Part shown: positions 18,352 through 26,743 of the stretch, piece by piece
How the letters are laid out: each line of letters begins with the position of its first letter
Position numbering within the stretch: the stretch's first letter is position 1
DNA from: Mycobacterium sp. 1554424.7
GTDB taxonomy: Bacteria > Actinomycetota > Actinomycetes > Mycobacteriales > Mycobacteriaceae
NCBI RefSeq assembly: GCF_001665295.1
Contig: NZ_LZSE01000005.1
Coordinates: 186,001 to 250,000 of the forward strand
Reading direction: 5' to 3'
Length of the DNA: 64,000 bases
Position numbers and translations under genes: made by a program
The notes under the pieces: model-generated
What the model saw: the letters and a program-made list of their open reading frames with translations, nothing else
The model's database searches: none
Told to the model about the DNA's origin: nothing

Positions 18352-20915
18352 CGCGTCGCCTCCCCCGCCGCCGCCGGCATCGCTTCGGGGTGCCCCGTGT
18401 CCCACAACCGGCGGTAGCGTCCGTCCGCGGCGAGCAGCTCCTCGTGGGTGCCGCGTTCGGCGATCCGGCCCTCGTCGAGCACGACGATCTGGTCGGCACG
18501 GGTGATGGTGTGCAGGCGGTGGGCGATCACCAGCACCGTCCGTTCCCGGGTGAGCCGGTTGAGCGCTTGCTGCACAAGGTATTCCGATTCCGGGTCCGCG
18601 AACGCCGTGGCCTCGTCGAGGATCAGCACCGGGGTGTCGGCGAGGATGGCACGGGCGATGGTGAGCCGTTGGCGTTCCCCGCCCGACAGCCCGCTGCCGG
18701 CACCCAGCACGGTGTCGTAGCCCTGCGGCAGCCGCAAGATGCGGTCGTGGATTTGGGCCTCGCGCGCCGCGGCCTCGATCCGCACGGCGGTGGCGTCTGG
18801 CACGGCCAGCGCGATGTTCTGCGCCACGGTGCCGTGCACGAGCTGGGTCTCCTGCAGCACGAAGCCGACGCGCGTGTAGAGCTCGTCGGCGGTCAGCGAC
18901 CGGATGTCTTGTCCGCCAACGCGTATCGCGCCCTGCTCGACGTCGTGGAATCGGGCCAGCAGCGCGGCGAGCGTCGACTTGCCCGAGCCGGACGGGCCGA
19001 CGAGCGCGGTGACCGTGCCGGGCCGCAGCGTCAGCGACACGTCCCGGATCACCGGAACGCCGGGCCGATATCCGAAGCCGACGCGGTCGAACACCACGGT
19101 CGCGGGCGTGTCGGCCCGGGGCGCTTCCTGCTCTCGCACGGCGAGTTCGGGCTCGTCGAGTGTGTTCTGCAGGCGGCGGGCGGCCAGCATCCCGGCGCGG
19201 ATGCCACCGAGTCCGTAGGCGATGCCGAGCAGGCGCGCGCCAAACGTGGTGCCCAGCAATAGGAACGGCAACAGGTGGACCGGATCCATGCGCCCGCCGG
19301 CGACCAGCAGGGTGCCCGCCGCCGCGATGAGCCACAGGAACGTCGAGGGACGGGTGGCCAGGTCCATCAGCGTCTTCTTGCCGGCGAGCGGACGCTGCCA
19401 GGCCACCAGGAACCCGACGTACTCGTCGAGGCGGCGGCGGAAGCTGGAGGCCGCGGCGCCGCCGAAGACGCGAATCACCGGCTGCCCTTCGAGATACGCG
19501 CCGGCCTCCCCGCTCATCCGCCCCGCCCAGCGCTGCGACTGGGGGATGCGCGGGCCGGACTGGATGGTGATGGACGACGTCAGCACCAGATAGACGAGGA
19601 CGGGCACGAACAGCACCAGCGCCACCCGCCAGTCGACGACGAAGAGATAGACCAGCACCGCCACCGGCGCGACGACGGCGGCGACCGCGTCGGGGATGGC
19701 GTGGGTGACCAGATAGTGCAACGCCAGCGTGTCGTCCTGCACCAGCTGCTTGATCGAACCCGATCCGCGGGCGGTGAACCAGCCCAGCGGCAGCCGGGAC
19801 AACTTGGTCAACAGCCGCGAGCGCAGGTCGCTGGCGAACCGCGCGTCGAGGACGTGCAACCACAGCGTGAGCGCGGCGCCCAGCACGGTGCCGAGCCCCA
19901 GCAGCGAAACCGCCGCGATGCCCAGCGTCCACAGCCGCTGCTCCCCGGCGCCGGACACCAGCAGCCGGGCCAGCTCGACCAGCAGCACGAACGGTGCCAG
20001 CTGAACCAGCGTGATCACCGCCTGCAGCACGCCGGAGACGATCAGTGGCGAGCGCAGCGGCGCCAGAAGCCGGCCCGCGCCCTGGGCGCGCCAGCTGCCG
20101 CGGGGCGCCGGTGCGGACGGTGTCGGTGTTGGCGGTTCCTCCTGTGGCGCAACGCTTTCCGCCTCGGCGCCGCGGCTGGTGCCCATCGCCTTCCCGGCGC
20201 TCCAGTAGGCCTGGGCGTGAATCTCGGACTTGGGAAACCCGAACCCGTCGCGCAGCCGCGTTCGGACGTGCTTGAGCGTCGTCGCCTCGGGCGTGGCCCA
20301 CGCATACCAGTTCGACCAGTCCCGGCTCTCGATCGCCGCGGCGAGCGACTTCTCGTCGTGGCGGGGCACCCAATGCACCCGCAGCCGGGGGTGTTTCGCG
20401 ATCGGGATCAGCGTGTCGTTGTCGTCGTGTTGTTCGAGGTAAATCTCGATCGGGACATCGTCGGGGACGGTTTCGACGATCCCGTTGATCCCGGGAATCG
20501 ATGCCGAGTCCCCGATCAGCAGATAACCTGCCGGCTGCTCGTCGGGCGCGTCGAAGCGCGACGACCCCATCAGCGACATGACGGCGATCGTCGCGCCGGG
20601 TTGCACCGTGCGCGCCCACAGTGACGCCGGTCCCGCCGGCTCGTGCAGGACGACGTCGACGGCGAAGCGGCCGGCGGTGACGTCCGCCTCCGAGATCGTG
20701 TAGGCGCGTTGGAACTCGGTGCTCGACCCGTCGGGGTCGGGGAACCAGAACCGCAGCCACGCCGCGGGTTCGGCCTCCACGTCGTCGAACAGCGTGGGCG
20801 ACTGCATCCGCACCCGCACGAAATGCGGTGCGATGCGATCGGTTTCGAGGACCGTCGCGGTGTGGTCGCGGGCGCCGAAGCTGCGCAGCATCACCCCCTG
20901 GAATCCGCGCGCCAT
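18348..20915 (-). CDS. irtA: Iron-siderophore ABC importer IrtA with N-terminal siderophore-reductase domain
   Basis: 855 residues. Residues 1 to about 260 form a siderophore-interaction (SIP) flavin domain: [12 protein letters not shown] is the flavin contact and [17 protein letters not shown] the reductase-type segment. The membrane domain follows from about residue 290, then an ATPase with [26 protein letters not shown] and [16 protein letters not shown]. The domain reduces incoming ferric siderophore at the cytosolic face. The ATG shares one base with the TetR stop. The mbtK-N genes recalled beside irtA in M. tuberculosis are not present here. Confidence 0.94.
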   Translation of the reverse strand: MARGFQGVMLRSFGARDHTATVLETDRIAPHFVRVRMQSPTLFDDVEAEPAAWLRFWFPDPDGSSTEFQRAYTISEADVTAGRFAVDVVLHEPAGPASLWARTVQPGATIAVMSLMGSSRFDAPDEQPAGYLLIGDSASIPGINGIVETVPDDVPIEIYLEQHDDNDTLIPIAKHPRLRVHWVPRHDEKSLAAAIESRDWSNWYAWATPEATTLKHVRTRLRDGFGFPKSEIHAQAYWSAGKAMGTSRGAEAESVAPQEEPPTPTPSAPAPRGSWRAQGAGRLLAPLRSPLIVSGVLQAVITLVQLAPFVLLVELARLLVSGAGEQRLWTLGIAAVSLLGLGTVLGAALTLWLHVLDARFASDLRSRLLTKLSRLPLGWFTARGSGSIKQLVQDDTLALHYLVTHAIPDAVAAVVAPVAVLVYLFVVDWRVALVLFVPVLVYLVLTSSITIQSGPRIPQSQRWAGRMSGEAGAYLEGQPVIRVFGGAAASSFRRRLDEYVGFLVAWQRPLAGKKTLMDLATRPSTFLWLIAAAGTLLVAGGRMDPVHLLPFLLLGTTFGARLLGIAYGLGGIRAGMLAARRLQNTLDEPELAVREQEAPRADTPATVVFDRVGFGYRPGVPVIRDVSLTLRPGTVTALVGPSGSGKSTLAALLARFHDVEQGAIRVGGQDIRSLTADELYTRVGFVLQETQLVHGTVAQNIALAVPDATAVRIEAAAREAQIHDRILRLPQGYDTVLGAGSGLSGGERQRLTIARAILADTPVLILDEATAFADPESEYLVQQALNRLTRERTVLVIAHRLHTITRADQIVVLDEGRIAERGTHEELLAADGRYRRLWDTGHPEAMPAAAGEATR

Positions 20916-21619
20916 CAGCGGTCCCCTCCCGCGGCGCTCAGCTGCGCGACGACGTCCCCGATGGGGCGCCCGGGCGGGATCGCCGCGACGAGGCCCCGGA
21001 TGGATGCCGCCAGCAGCAACCGCAGCAACTCCGCGTTGGACACCTGCGGCAGCCCGGCGTGGGCGGCGCCCAGCTGCGCGTCACCGGCCAACCGGGCGGC
21101 GGCGGCGTCGCGCTCGACCGAGAAACCCGTGGCCTCGGTTGCGCTGGCGTTGCTCTCCTCCCGGGCGGCCAGGCTGATCGCCAGCGTCGCGACCGCGCTG
21201 CTCAACACCATGGCGGCGTCCGCCGCGTAGCCGCGCCGGCCCAGCGCCTCCACCTCGGTGGCCAACAGGCGCGCGCCGGCGTCGCCCCGCGGAAACAGCA
21301 CCTGAAGGTAGGACGCGAGCCCCGGGCGCTCGGCGGTGAACTCGCGGAGCTGCAGGCCGAACGACAGCAGGTGCGTTTCGGTGTCGGCCGTGGGGTCCTC
21401 GCGCAGCTCGAGTTCGGCGAGCAGGCTCTCGCCGACCAGGCGCTCGAGTTCCCACCGGCTTTCCACGTGCCGGTACAACGCGGTCGCCGACACGCCCAGT
21501 CGCGCCGCGACGGCGTTGATGCTGAGCCGATGCATGCCGAGCTCACGGCCCACGCGGACGACGTCGTCGACCGCGATGAGCGGCGGTCGCCCGCCCTGAC
21601 GAGACGCAACCGACTGCAT
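20915..21619 (-). CDS. TetR-family regulator at the head of the irtAB operon
   Basis: 234 residues from ATG ([14 protein letters not shown]) with GGAGGG at good spacing; the longer frame from 21652 would put a palindrome inside the coding region. The helix-turn-helix reads [24 protein letters not shown], standard for TetR. The C-terminal ligand domain is helical and Ala/Leu-rich. It overlaps irtA by one base, so it is co-transcribed with the importer. It may sense a siderophore or iron-related ligand, or regulate a separate target; from memory this gene is not next to irtA in M. tuberculosis. Confidence 0.87.
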   Translation of the reverse strand: MQSVASRQGGRPPLIAVDDVVRVGRELGMHRLSINAVAARLGVSATALYRHVESRWELERLVGESLLAELELREDPTADTETHLLSFGLQLREFTAERPGLASYLQVLFPRGDAGARLLATEVEALGRRGYAADAAMVLSSAVATLAISLAAREESNASATEATGFSVERDAAAARLAGDAQLGAAHAGLPQVSNAELLRLLLAASIRGLVAAIPPGRPIGDVVAQLSAAGGDR

Positions 21620-21636
21620 CTGGCACCCTCCGGCTA

Positions 21637-21647
21637 GGTAAGTTACC
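21637..21647. promoter_or_regulatory. Palindrome GGTAA-N-TTACC, candidate TetR operator
   Basis: A perfect 5-bp inverted repeat around one base lies 17 bp upstream of the TetR ATG, immediately before its ribosome site. Position and symmetry suit autoregulation by the TetR protein, but the site is short. Confidence 0.4.
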
Positions 21648-21656
21648 CCCACAAAC

Positions 21657-21675
21657 TAAGGGTTGCCTTACCAAT
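21657..21675 (-). promoter_or_regulatory. IdeR (iron) box-like sequence upstream of TetR-irtAB
   Basis: Read on the minus strand, ATTGGTAAGGCAACCCTTA matches the recalled IdeR consensus TTAGGTTAGGCTAACCTAA at 13 of 19 positions, including the GG.T.AGGC core. It lies 37 bp upstream of the operon start, where Fe-loaded IdeR would repress importer genes in iron-rich cells. It also lies 89 bp before the divergent NmrA-like gene, which could share the control. Confidence 0.65.
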
Positions 21676-21764
21676 GGTCAACCGTGGGGCCCGATAAGGC
21701 CGCGGGGCCAGTACGATGGCCTCCTCGGGTGTGCCGGGAATTGCATTGATGCGGAGGCGTTTTC

Positions 21765-22676
21765 ATGGCCGATTCGCCGTTGTACCTCATCACCGGCGCC
21801 GGCGGCGGGGTCGCCGGCATCAGCCCGCAGGTGGTGGCCAGGCTGATCGGCCGGGGCGCTGCCGTCCGTGCGATGGTGCACCGCGACGACGCTCGCGCCG
21901 ACGCGCTGCGCGCCCAGGGCGCCGAGGTGATCGCCGGGGACCTGACGAACCCGGTCGACGTGTTCGCGGCGATGTCGGGCATCACCCGGATGTTCTTCAA
22001 CATGAGCGTCTCGCCGGATTACCTGCAGGCCACCACCGTGGTGTGCGTCGCGGCGGAGGATCTCGGCGGCCTGGAAGTGTTGGTCAACATGTCGCAGATG
22101 ACGGTCTCCTCGATGACCGCCACCAGCACGGCGGAATCCAAGCACCAACGCCTGCATTGGCTCGCCGAGCGCGTCATCAATTGGTCGGGGGTCCCGGCGG
22201 TGCATGTCCGGCCGACCGTGCTGCTCGAGAACCCGCTCTTCGGGATGTTGGCGGCTCGCTCGATCCGGGAAACCGGCCAATTGTCGCTGCCGTTCGGAGG
22301 CGGGCGCACGTCACCCGTCGCCGCCGCGGACGTCGCCGACGTCATCGCCGCGGTGCTCCTGTCGCCGCAGGACCATCTCGGTGCGGTCTACGAATTGACT
22401 GGCCCCGCAACGCTTTCCGTCGACGAGCTCGCCGAGCAGTACTCGCAAGCCCTGGGCCGGCCCGTTACCGCCGTTCGGCCGCCCGACGACGAGTGGCTGC
22501 GTGAGCTCGCCGCGCTGGGAATGCCGCCGCACGTGGAGCAGCACATCGCCACCATGGCGCGGCTGCACCGCGAGGACCGCTACAACCGCTCGACCGATGA
22601 CATCGAACGCATCATCGGCCGTCCCGCCGAGACGGTGCGGCACTACGTCGAACGGCACCGCGAACTTTTCGGGTGA
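21765..22676 (+). CDS. NmrA/NAD(P)-binding atypical SDR family protein
   Basis: 303 residues; ATG after GCGGAGGCG. The N-terminus LYLITGAGGGVAGISPQVV is a Rossmann dinucleotide-binding loop, followed by GAEVIAGDLTNPVDV and the LVNMSQMTVSS segment. The catalytic Tyr-Lys pair of classical SDRs is absent (KHQRLHWLAE at that place), as in NmrA/QOR2-like proteins that act as redox sensors or unusual reductases. It is divergent from TetR-irtAB and shares their 145-bp upstream region with the IdeR-like box, so iron or TetR control is possible. Confidence 0.83.
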   Translation: MADSPLYLITGAGGGVAGISPQVVARLIGRGAAVRAMVHRDDARADALRAQGAEVIAGDLTNPVDVFAAMSGITRMFFNMSVSPDYLQATTVVCVAAEDLGGLEVLVNMSQMTVSSMTATSTAESKHQRLHWLAERVINWSGVPAVHVRPTVLLENPLFGMLAARSIRETGQLSLPFGGGRTSPVAAADVADVIAAVLLSPQDHLGAVYELTGPATLSVDELAEQYSQALGRPVTAVRPPDDEWLRELAALGMPPHVEQHIATMARLHREDRYNRSTDDIERIIGRPAETVRHYVERHRELFG

Positions 22677-22679
22677 TCG

Positions 22680-22997
22680 CTACCGGTTAGTCTCGGCAGA
22701 CAGGTCGACTTCGCACTCTTTTCGCTTGCGCTGGGCCAGTTTCCGGTCGTCGGCTGCCGCCTGGCGGTGGCGGAACGCGGACTTGCGGTGCACTTCCGAA
22801 TGAGACGCGCCTTGTTCGGCGGTCACGTCTTGCACCATCGCGACATGTTCGTGGTGGCGCGCGGACTCCTCGAAGCTGCGGGCCGCGGATAGGCCCGCGA
22901 GTGCGGCCCGTTCACGGGCCTCTGCTGCTCGGCTCTCTGCTCGGTCCACATCCGCGGCCGTGAGGGCTTGCTCGAGTGGCTCATGTCCGGTGGCCAT
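22680..22997 (-). CDS. Small charged helical protein, unknown function
   Basis: 105 residues with a GGAAGG site before the ATG. The sequence is almost entirely helix-forming and rich in Ala, Glu, Arg and His (RAESRAAEARERAALAGL, and HRKSAFRHRQAAADDRKLAQ), with heptad-like spacing that suggests a coiled coil. There is no signal peptide or membrane segment. It ends 3 bp from the convergent NmrA-like gene. Not recognised. Confidence 0.65.
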   Translation of the reverse strand: MATGHEPLEQALTAADVDRAESRAAEARERAALAGLSAARSFEESARHHEHVAMVQDVTAEQGASHSEVHRKSAFRHRQAAADDRKLAQRKRKECEVDLSAETNR

Positions 22998-23055
22998 TTC
23001 GCGCCTTCCTTATTGCGGTTCAACGCGGTTACCCGCGGAGTGCGCGGCCAAACAC

Positions 23056-23078
23056 GTGCGGGCGGAGGGACTCGAACC
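23056..23078 (-). repeat. 23-bp copy of the tRNA-Leu 3' end (att-like direct repeat)
   Basis: The 23 bases are identical to 23595-23617, which covers the acceptor 3' strand and T-arm of tRNA-Leu. The rest of the tRNA is absent, so it is not a gene. Such partial 3'-end copies normally mark the far end of an element integrated at a tRNA. Confidence 0.7.
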
Positions 23079-23127
23079 GCTACAACGGCGGTGACGACGA
23101 CGCTCGAAGCCAGGGAGAGTTTGGTTA

Positions 23128-23152
23128 AAGCGTGGCTAAAGATGCCACGCTT
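23128..23152. terminator. 9-bp hairpin without U-tract
   Basis: AAGCGTGGC and GCCACGCTT form a perfect stem around a 7-base loop. It stands 63 bp before the small membrane-protein gene and might end minus-strand transcription coming from the tRNA side; the function is uncertain. Confidence 0.3.
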
Positions 23153-23214
23153 GGCATCAGTGCGTTGAAGTGCTACTCGTGCTGCCCACCGCCGTACAAG
23201 GAGCCCAAGGGGAT

Positions 23215-23451
23215 ATGGCCGTGCTGTTGCTGTTTTTGAAGATCGCGCTGCTCGCCTTCATCGTTGGAGGCGCCGTCGCCCTGATAACCCGTGGAATTCG
23301 GCGCTCACGCGCCAACAGATTAGACCCCCGATGGAAGGGGCCAAGCCGCCGACCTGGTTACGAAGCTCAGGCTTTCGGCGCCATGCCGAATACACCGCTT
23401 CCCGACTGGGCCTACGGGGACGACGAGCGCGACGGTGACGCGAAGCGATAG
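23215..23451 (+). CDS. Small single-pass membrane protein, unknown function
   Basis: 78 residues from the ATG at 23215, just after AAGGGGAT; an upstream start at 23170 is possible but less typical. One membrane helix (VLLLFLKIALLAFIVGGAVA) is followed by a basic stop-transfer (TRGIRRSRANR), then a Pro-rich cytoplasmic tail ending in acidic residues (YGDDERDGD). It lies between the two copies of the tRNA-Leu end, so it may be the only cargo left of a former insertion. Not recognised as a known family. Confidence 0.6.
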   Translation: MAVLLLFLKIALLAFIVGGAVALITRGIRRSRANRLDPRWKGPSRRPGYEAQAFGAMPNTPLPDWAYGDDERDGDAKR

Positions 23452-23538
23452 CTCGGTGCGGGATGCTCAACGAAACATGCATCGCCACCAACACCGGCAA
23501 ACTTCCAAACCCCAGCCAACAACCGAGGGTGTTCACTG

Positions 23539-23574
23539 TGTCGCGAGGCATCTGTCCTCAGGCGTCTCGCGACA
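23539..23574. terminator. 9-bp hairpin downstream of tRNA-Leu
   Basis: TGTCGCGAG and CTCGCGACA form a perfect stem with an 18-base loop, starting 22 bp beyond the 3' end of the tRNA (minus strand). The U-tract is missing, as is frequent in mycobacterial terminators. Confidence 0.4.
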
Positions 23575-23595
23575 TCACATCGGTGCGGGCGGAGG

Positions 23596-23679
23596 TGCGG
23601 GCGGAGGGACTCGAACCCTCAAGCTCTTCCGAGCAATGGCACCTAAAGCCATCATGTTTGCCAATTTCATCACGCCCGC
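23596..23679 (-). tRNA. tRNA-Leu, anticodon TAG
   Basis: 84 nt, a class II tRNA with a variable arm. The acceptor GCGGGCG pairs with CGCCCGC, discriminator A; the anticodon loop carries TAG (reading CUA codons), and the T-loop is GGTTCGAGTCC. CCA is not encoded (CCT follows). The variable arm TGCTCGGAAGAGCTT is as expected for Leu. The 3' end is duplicated at 23056-23078, and the 12-base segment GTGCGGGCGGAG is also repeated in tandem at 23583-23606, overlapping the acceptor end. Confidence 0.95.
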
Positions 23680-23759
23680 GGCGGTGCCGATCGTACCGCT
23701 CAGGACGCCGACGGATCTGTCGACGGCCCGGCCCAAATCGTGAGCGGTACGGTCAAGTG

Positions 23760-24140
23760 GTGTCCACTGCCCGCCGTCGCAGGCCCGCGCTGATCGCGTT
23801 GGTGATCGTCGCGGCGTGCGGCTGCCTGGCCCTCGGCTGGTGGCAGTGGACAAGGTTCCAGTCAGTCTCGGGCACCTTCCAGAACCTCGGCTACGCGCTG
23901 CAGTGGCCGCTGTTCGCGTGGTTCTGCGTCTATGCCTACCGCAAGTTCGTGCGCTACGAAGAGGAGCCACCGGAACCGCGGAAAACCGGCGAGATGACCG
24001 AGATACCCGCCGGCCTGCTGCCCGAGCGGCCCAGGCCGGCGCCCCCGCCGCCCGATGATCCCGCGCTGCGCGAGTACAACGCCTACCTGGCCGAGCTCGC
24101 CAAGAAAGACGCCGAGAAGGAGAACAGGACCACCGCATGA
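23760..24140 (+). CDS. lprD: Putative lipoprotein LprD
   Basis: 126 residues from GTG, the length recalled for M. tuberculosis LprD (Rv1343c), with near-identical features. A short basic N-terminus is followed by a hydrophobic stretch containing AACG (lipobox-like), a second hydrophobic segment LQWPLFAWFCVYAY and a charged Pro-rich tail (RPRPAPPPPDD). The lipobox is not canonical, so it may simply be a two-pass membrane protein. The stop overlaps the next gene by ATGA, forming a two-gene operon. Function unknown. Confidence 0.82.
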   Translation: MSTARRRRPALIALVIVAACGCLALGWWQWTRFQSVSGTFQNLGYALQWPLFAWFCVYAYRKFVRYEEEPPEPRKTGEMTEIPAGLLPERPRPAPPPPDDPALREYNAYLAELAKKDAEKENRTTA

Positions 24141-24487
24141 CCACACCCGAGACGCCCGACGCGCCGGTGCCCGCTTTCCCCGTCGAGAAGATCCGCACCG
24201 CACTGCTCGCCTACCGGGTGATGGCGTGGACCACGGGTCTGTGGCTCATTGCGCTGTGCTACGAGATCGTCTCGCACCTCGCGTTCCACCACGAGATCCG
24301 CTGGATCGAAGTGGTGCACGGCTGGGTCTATTTCGCCTACGTGTTGGCGGCGTTCAACCTCGCGATCAAGGTCCGCTGGCCGATCGGCAAGACCATCGGC
24401 GTGCTGCTCTCCGGCACCATCCCGCTGCTCGGCATCATCGTCGAGCACTTCCAGACGAAGGCCGTCAAGGCGCGCTTCGGGCTTTAG
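24137..24487 (+). CDS. DUF3817 integral membrane protein (Rv1342c-like)
   Basis: 116 residues with three probable membrane helices: WTTGLWLIALCYEIVSHL, VVHGWVYFAYVLAAFNLA and IGVLLSGTIPLLGIIVEH. The conserved E(I/V)V and WVHG-like spacing and the EHFQTKAVK end are typical of DUF3817 proteins. It is translationally coupled to lprD, as in other mycobacteria. Function unknown; likely an accessory envelope protein. Confidence 0.85.
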   Translation: MTTPETPDAPVPAFPVEKIRTALLAYRVMAWTTGLWLIALCYEIVSHLAFHHEIRWIEVVHGWVYFAYVLAAFNLAIKVRWPIGKTIGVLLSGTIPLLGIIVEHFQTKAVKARFGL

Positions 24488-24546
24488 CGGATCGGGTCGG
24501 CCGGCAGGTCACAGCCGCCACACGCGTCTCTCCCGGCGGCGGCACC

Positions 24547-24613
24547 CTTTGTGCCCGCCTCAGAGCGACAAATCCGATCGACGGCCGGTTGTCGCTCTGA
24601 GGCGGGCACAAAG
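24547..24613. terminator. 25-bp perfect inverted repeat, likely bidirectional terminator
   Basis: The arms 24547-24571 and 24589-24613 are exact reverse complements around a 17-base loop. They sit between the convergent DUF3817 and rdgB genes within a 180-bp gap that holds nothing else recognised. The stem is much longer than needed for termination. Confidence 0.6.
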
Positions 24614-24667
24614 CCACCCGAACGATTTGCGGAGACCGCTGTGGCGCATGTGATTGCAGGCCCGGGT

Positions 24668-25270
24668 TCAGGCGAGCGTCCCAAGCGCCGGCACCAGCAG
24701 CGCGAGCGCCCGGCCGCGGTGCGACACCGCGTCCTTTTCGGCGGGGCTCAACTCCGCCGCGGTGCGGTCGCTGCCCTCGGGGAGGAACACCGGGTCGTAG
24801 CCGAACCCGCCGTCGCCGCGGGGGGCCTGCGCGATCGAGCCGGGCCACTCGCCGCGGACGACCACCTCGCCGGCCGTCGACACCAGCGCGCAGGCGGACA
24901 CGAACGCCGCGCCGCGCCGTTCGTCGGGAACGTCACGCAACTGGGCCAGCAGCAGCGCGGTGTTGGCCGCGTCGTCGCCGTGGTTACCCGACCAGCGCGC
25001 GGACAGCACGCCGGGCATCCCGTTCAGCGCGGCCACCTCTAAACCCGAGTCGTCGGCCACGCACGCCAAGCCAGTCGCGGCGAACCCATCGCGCGCCTTG
25101 GCCAGAGCGTTGTCCTCGAACGTCGCACCCGTTTCGGGGGCCTCGTCGAACGGCGCCACGTCGTCCAGCGAAACCAACGTCAAGTGCGACAGACCCGCGC
25201 CGTCGAGCACGCGGCGCAGCTCCGCCAGCTTCTTGGGGTTGCGGCTGGCGACCAGCAGCCGGGTCATCAT
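24668..25270 (-). CDS. rdgB: XTP/dITP pyrophosphatase (RdgB/HAM1)
   Basis: 200 residues. It hydrolyses non-canonical purine nucleotides (ITP, dITP, XTP) to the monophosphate and keeps them out of DNA and RNA. Signature features: LLVASRNPKKLAEL at the N-terminus, TFEDNALAKAR, the catalytic VADDSGLEV, SARWSG, and GDGGFGYDPVF followed by ELSPAEKDAVSHRGRAL. Two adjacent ATGs are possible; the second (25267) matches the remnant left beside rphA. In M. tuberculosis it follows rphA directly; here a Ddn-like gene stands between. Confidence 0.94.
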   Translation of the reverse strand: MMTRLLVASRNPKKLAELRRVLDGAGLSHLTLVSLDDVAPFDEAPETGATFEDNALAKARDGFAATGLACVADDSGLEVAALNGMPGVLSARWSGNHGDDAANTALLLAQLRDVPDERRGAAFVSACALVSTAGEVVVRGEWPGSIAQAPRGDGGFGYDPVFLPEGSDRTAAELSPAEKDAVSHRGRALALLVPALGTLA

Positions 25271-25398
25271 CCATCCCTAGACATGCGACTGGACCGTTGC
25301 CGATGCACCCCGGCCACCTTACGGACTGCGACACGATGGGTCGGCGACGCGGCGCTCCCCCAGGAATAGACAGGGCGACGAAGCGGCTTCGTCAAGGA

Positions 25399-25842
25399 GT
25401 GAGCCAAAAACCCGACACCGAGACGCTCAAGGCGCTCAATAACGACATCACCGACGAGTTTCGCGCCAACGCCGGAAAGGTCGGCGGGCGATTCGAGGGC
25501 AACGAGCTATTGCTACTCACCACGAAGGGCGCGAAGTCCGGGCAGCCACGCGTCGCGCCGCTGGTTGCCTTCCGTATCGAGGGCAAGTTGCTGATCGTCG
25601 CGGGTTACGGTGGCGCGGACGTCAACCCGGGGTGGGTGCACAACCTGCGGGCCAACCCGCGGGCGCGCGTTGAGGTCGCCACCGACTCGTTCGACGTCGT
25701 CGCGCGCGAGCTCGACTCGTCCGAGCGTCAGGAGATCATCCCCAAGCTCAACGAGACCGTACCGGCGTTCGCGTTCGCGAACTACCAGTCAAAAACCACA
25801 CGCGCCATCCCAATATTCGAGCTGCAGCAGGACGAGTCATGA
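25399..25842 (+). CDS. Nitroreductase/deazaflavin (F420)-dependent Ddn-family protein
   Basis: 147 residues from GTG at 25399; a longer frame starts at 25297. The Ddn/DUF385 split-barrel pattern is clear: LLLTTKGAKSGQPRVAPLV, IVAGYGGADVNPGWVHNLRANPRARVEV, and VPAFAFANYQSKTTRAIPIFEL at the end. Family members use F420H2 to reduce quinones and nitro compounds or bind flavin and lipid. It is inserted on the opposite strand between rphA and rdgB, leaving a 5' rdgB remnant on its far side. Confidence 0.83.
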   Translation: MSQKPDTETLKALNNDITDEFRANAGKVGGRFEGNELLLLTTKGAKSGQPRVAPLVAFRIEGKLLIVAGYGGADVNPGWVHNLRANPRARVEVATDSFDVVARELDSSERQEIIPKLNETVPAFAFANYQSKTTRAIPIFELQQDES

Positions 25843-25918
25843 CCGACCGGAAAGGGACTCGTCTTGGCCGCGGTGATCGGGGGCGGTAAACCGCGGGGCA
25901 GTTAGGCGCAGGTCACGT

Positions 25919-25939
25919 TGGCGACCAGCAGTCGGGTCA
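25919..25939 (-). pseudogene. Remnant of the rdgB 5' end beside rphA
   Basis: Twenty-one bases overlapping the rphA stop match the rdgB start region (25246-25266) at 20 positions. They encode TRLLVA and then diverge to a stop. This is where rdgB would begin if it still followed rphA directly. Confidence 0.6.
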
Positions 25940-26716
25940 GCTGCCGAACGCCTTTGACGGCGCCGGCCCCTCGGGCAGCACGCCCGGGTATGGCTGCTCC
26001 AAGGCCGAGCGCTGCGCGGCGAACAATTGGTCACACGCCGCCAACGCCACGTCGAGCAGCTTGTCGAGCGTCGAGCGCGGGAACGTCGCGCCCTCGCCGG
26101 TGCCCTGAACCTCGACCAGGGTTCCGGTATCGGTGGCAACGACGTTCATGTCGACCTCGGCGCGCGAGTCTTCCTCGTAGGGCAGGTCGACACGAATCCG
26201 GCCGTCCACAACGCCGACGCTGACGGCCGCGATGGCGCACGACAGCGGCCGCGGGTCGGAAAGCTTGCCGGCCGCCGACAGGTAGGTCACCGCGTCGGCC
26301 AGGGCGACGTACGCGCCGGTGATGGCCGCGGTGCGGGTGCCGCCGTCCGCCTGCAACACGTCGCAGTCGACGGCAATCGTGTTCTCCCCCAACGCCCGCA
26401 GGTCGATGCAGGCCCGCAGCGACCGGCCGATCAGCCGGCTGATCTCCTGGGTGCGTCCGCTCGGCCGGCCCTTCACCGATTCGCGGTCGGAGCGGGTGTG
26501 GGTGGCCGACGGCAGCATCGCGTACTCCGCGGTCAGCCATCCCAGGCCCGATCCCTTACGCCAGCGCGGCACCCCCTCCGTCACGCTGGCGGTGCACATG
26601 ACCTTGGTGTGGCCGAATTCGATCAGTACCGAACCCGCCGGGTGGTCGGTGAATCCGCGGGTGATGACGACGGGGCGAAGCTCGTCGTCCAGGCGGCCGT
26701 CTTCTCGTTTGGACAC
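25937..26716 (-). CDS. rph: Ribonuclease PH
   Basis: 259 residues from GTG, full family length. It trims the 3' tails of tRNA precursors by phosphorolysis. Seen: [27 protein letters not shown], the phosphate-binding [21 protein letters not shown] region split as [29 protein letters not shown], and [20 protein letters not shown] near the C-terminus. It follows the phosphodiesterase gene by 27 bp on the same strand. Its stop codon overlaps the rdgB remnant. Confidence 0.95.
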   Translation of the reverse strand: MSKREDGRLDDELRPVVITRGFTDHPAGSVLIEFGHTKVMCTASVTEGVPRWRKGSGLGWLTAEYAMLPSATHTRSDRESVKGRPSGRTQEISRLIGRSLRACIDLRALGENTIAVDCDVLQADGGTRTAAITGAYVALADAVTYLSAAGKLSDPRPLSCAIAAVSVGVVDGRIRVDLPYEEDSRAEVDMNVVATDTGTLVEVQGTGEGATFPRSTLDKLLDVALAACDQLFAAQRSALEQPYPGVLPEGPAPSKAFGS

Positions 26717-26743
26717 CCAGTAACCCTAGCCAACCCCGGGTGC

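Noticed and set aside
16612-20760. A single 1382-codon open frame across the irt region
   Set aside because: The frame joins irtB to an out-of-frame reading of irtA. IrtB starts at the ATG overlapping the irtA stop, and irtA is in another frame with clear domains.
23040-23090. A second tRNA gene
   Set aside because: Only the acceptor 3' strand and T-arm are present; there is no anticodon arm or 5' half. Treated as an att-like repeat.
24547-24613. Terminal inverted repeats of an insertion sequence
   Set aside because: Only 17 bases separate the arms and no transposase or target duplication is near, so it is a hairpin, not element ends.
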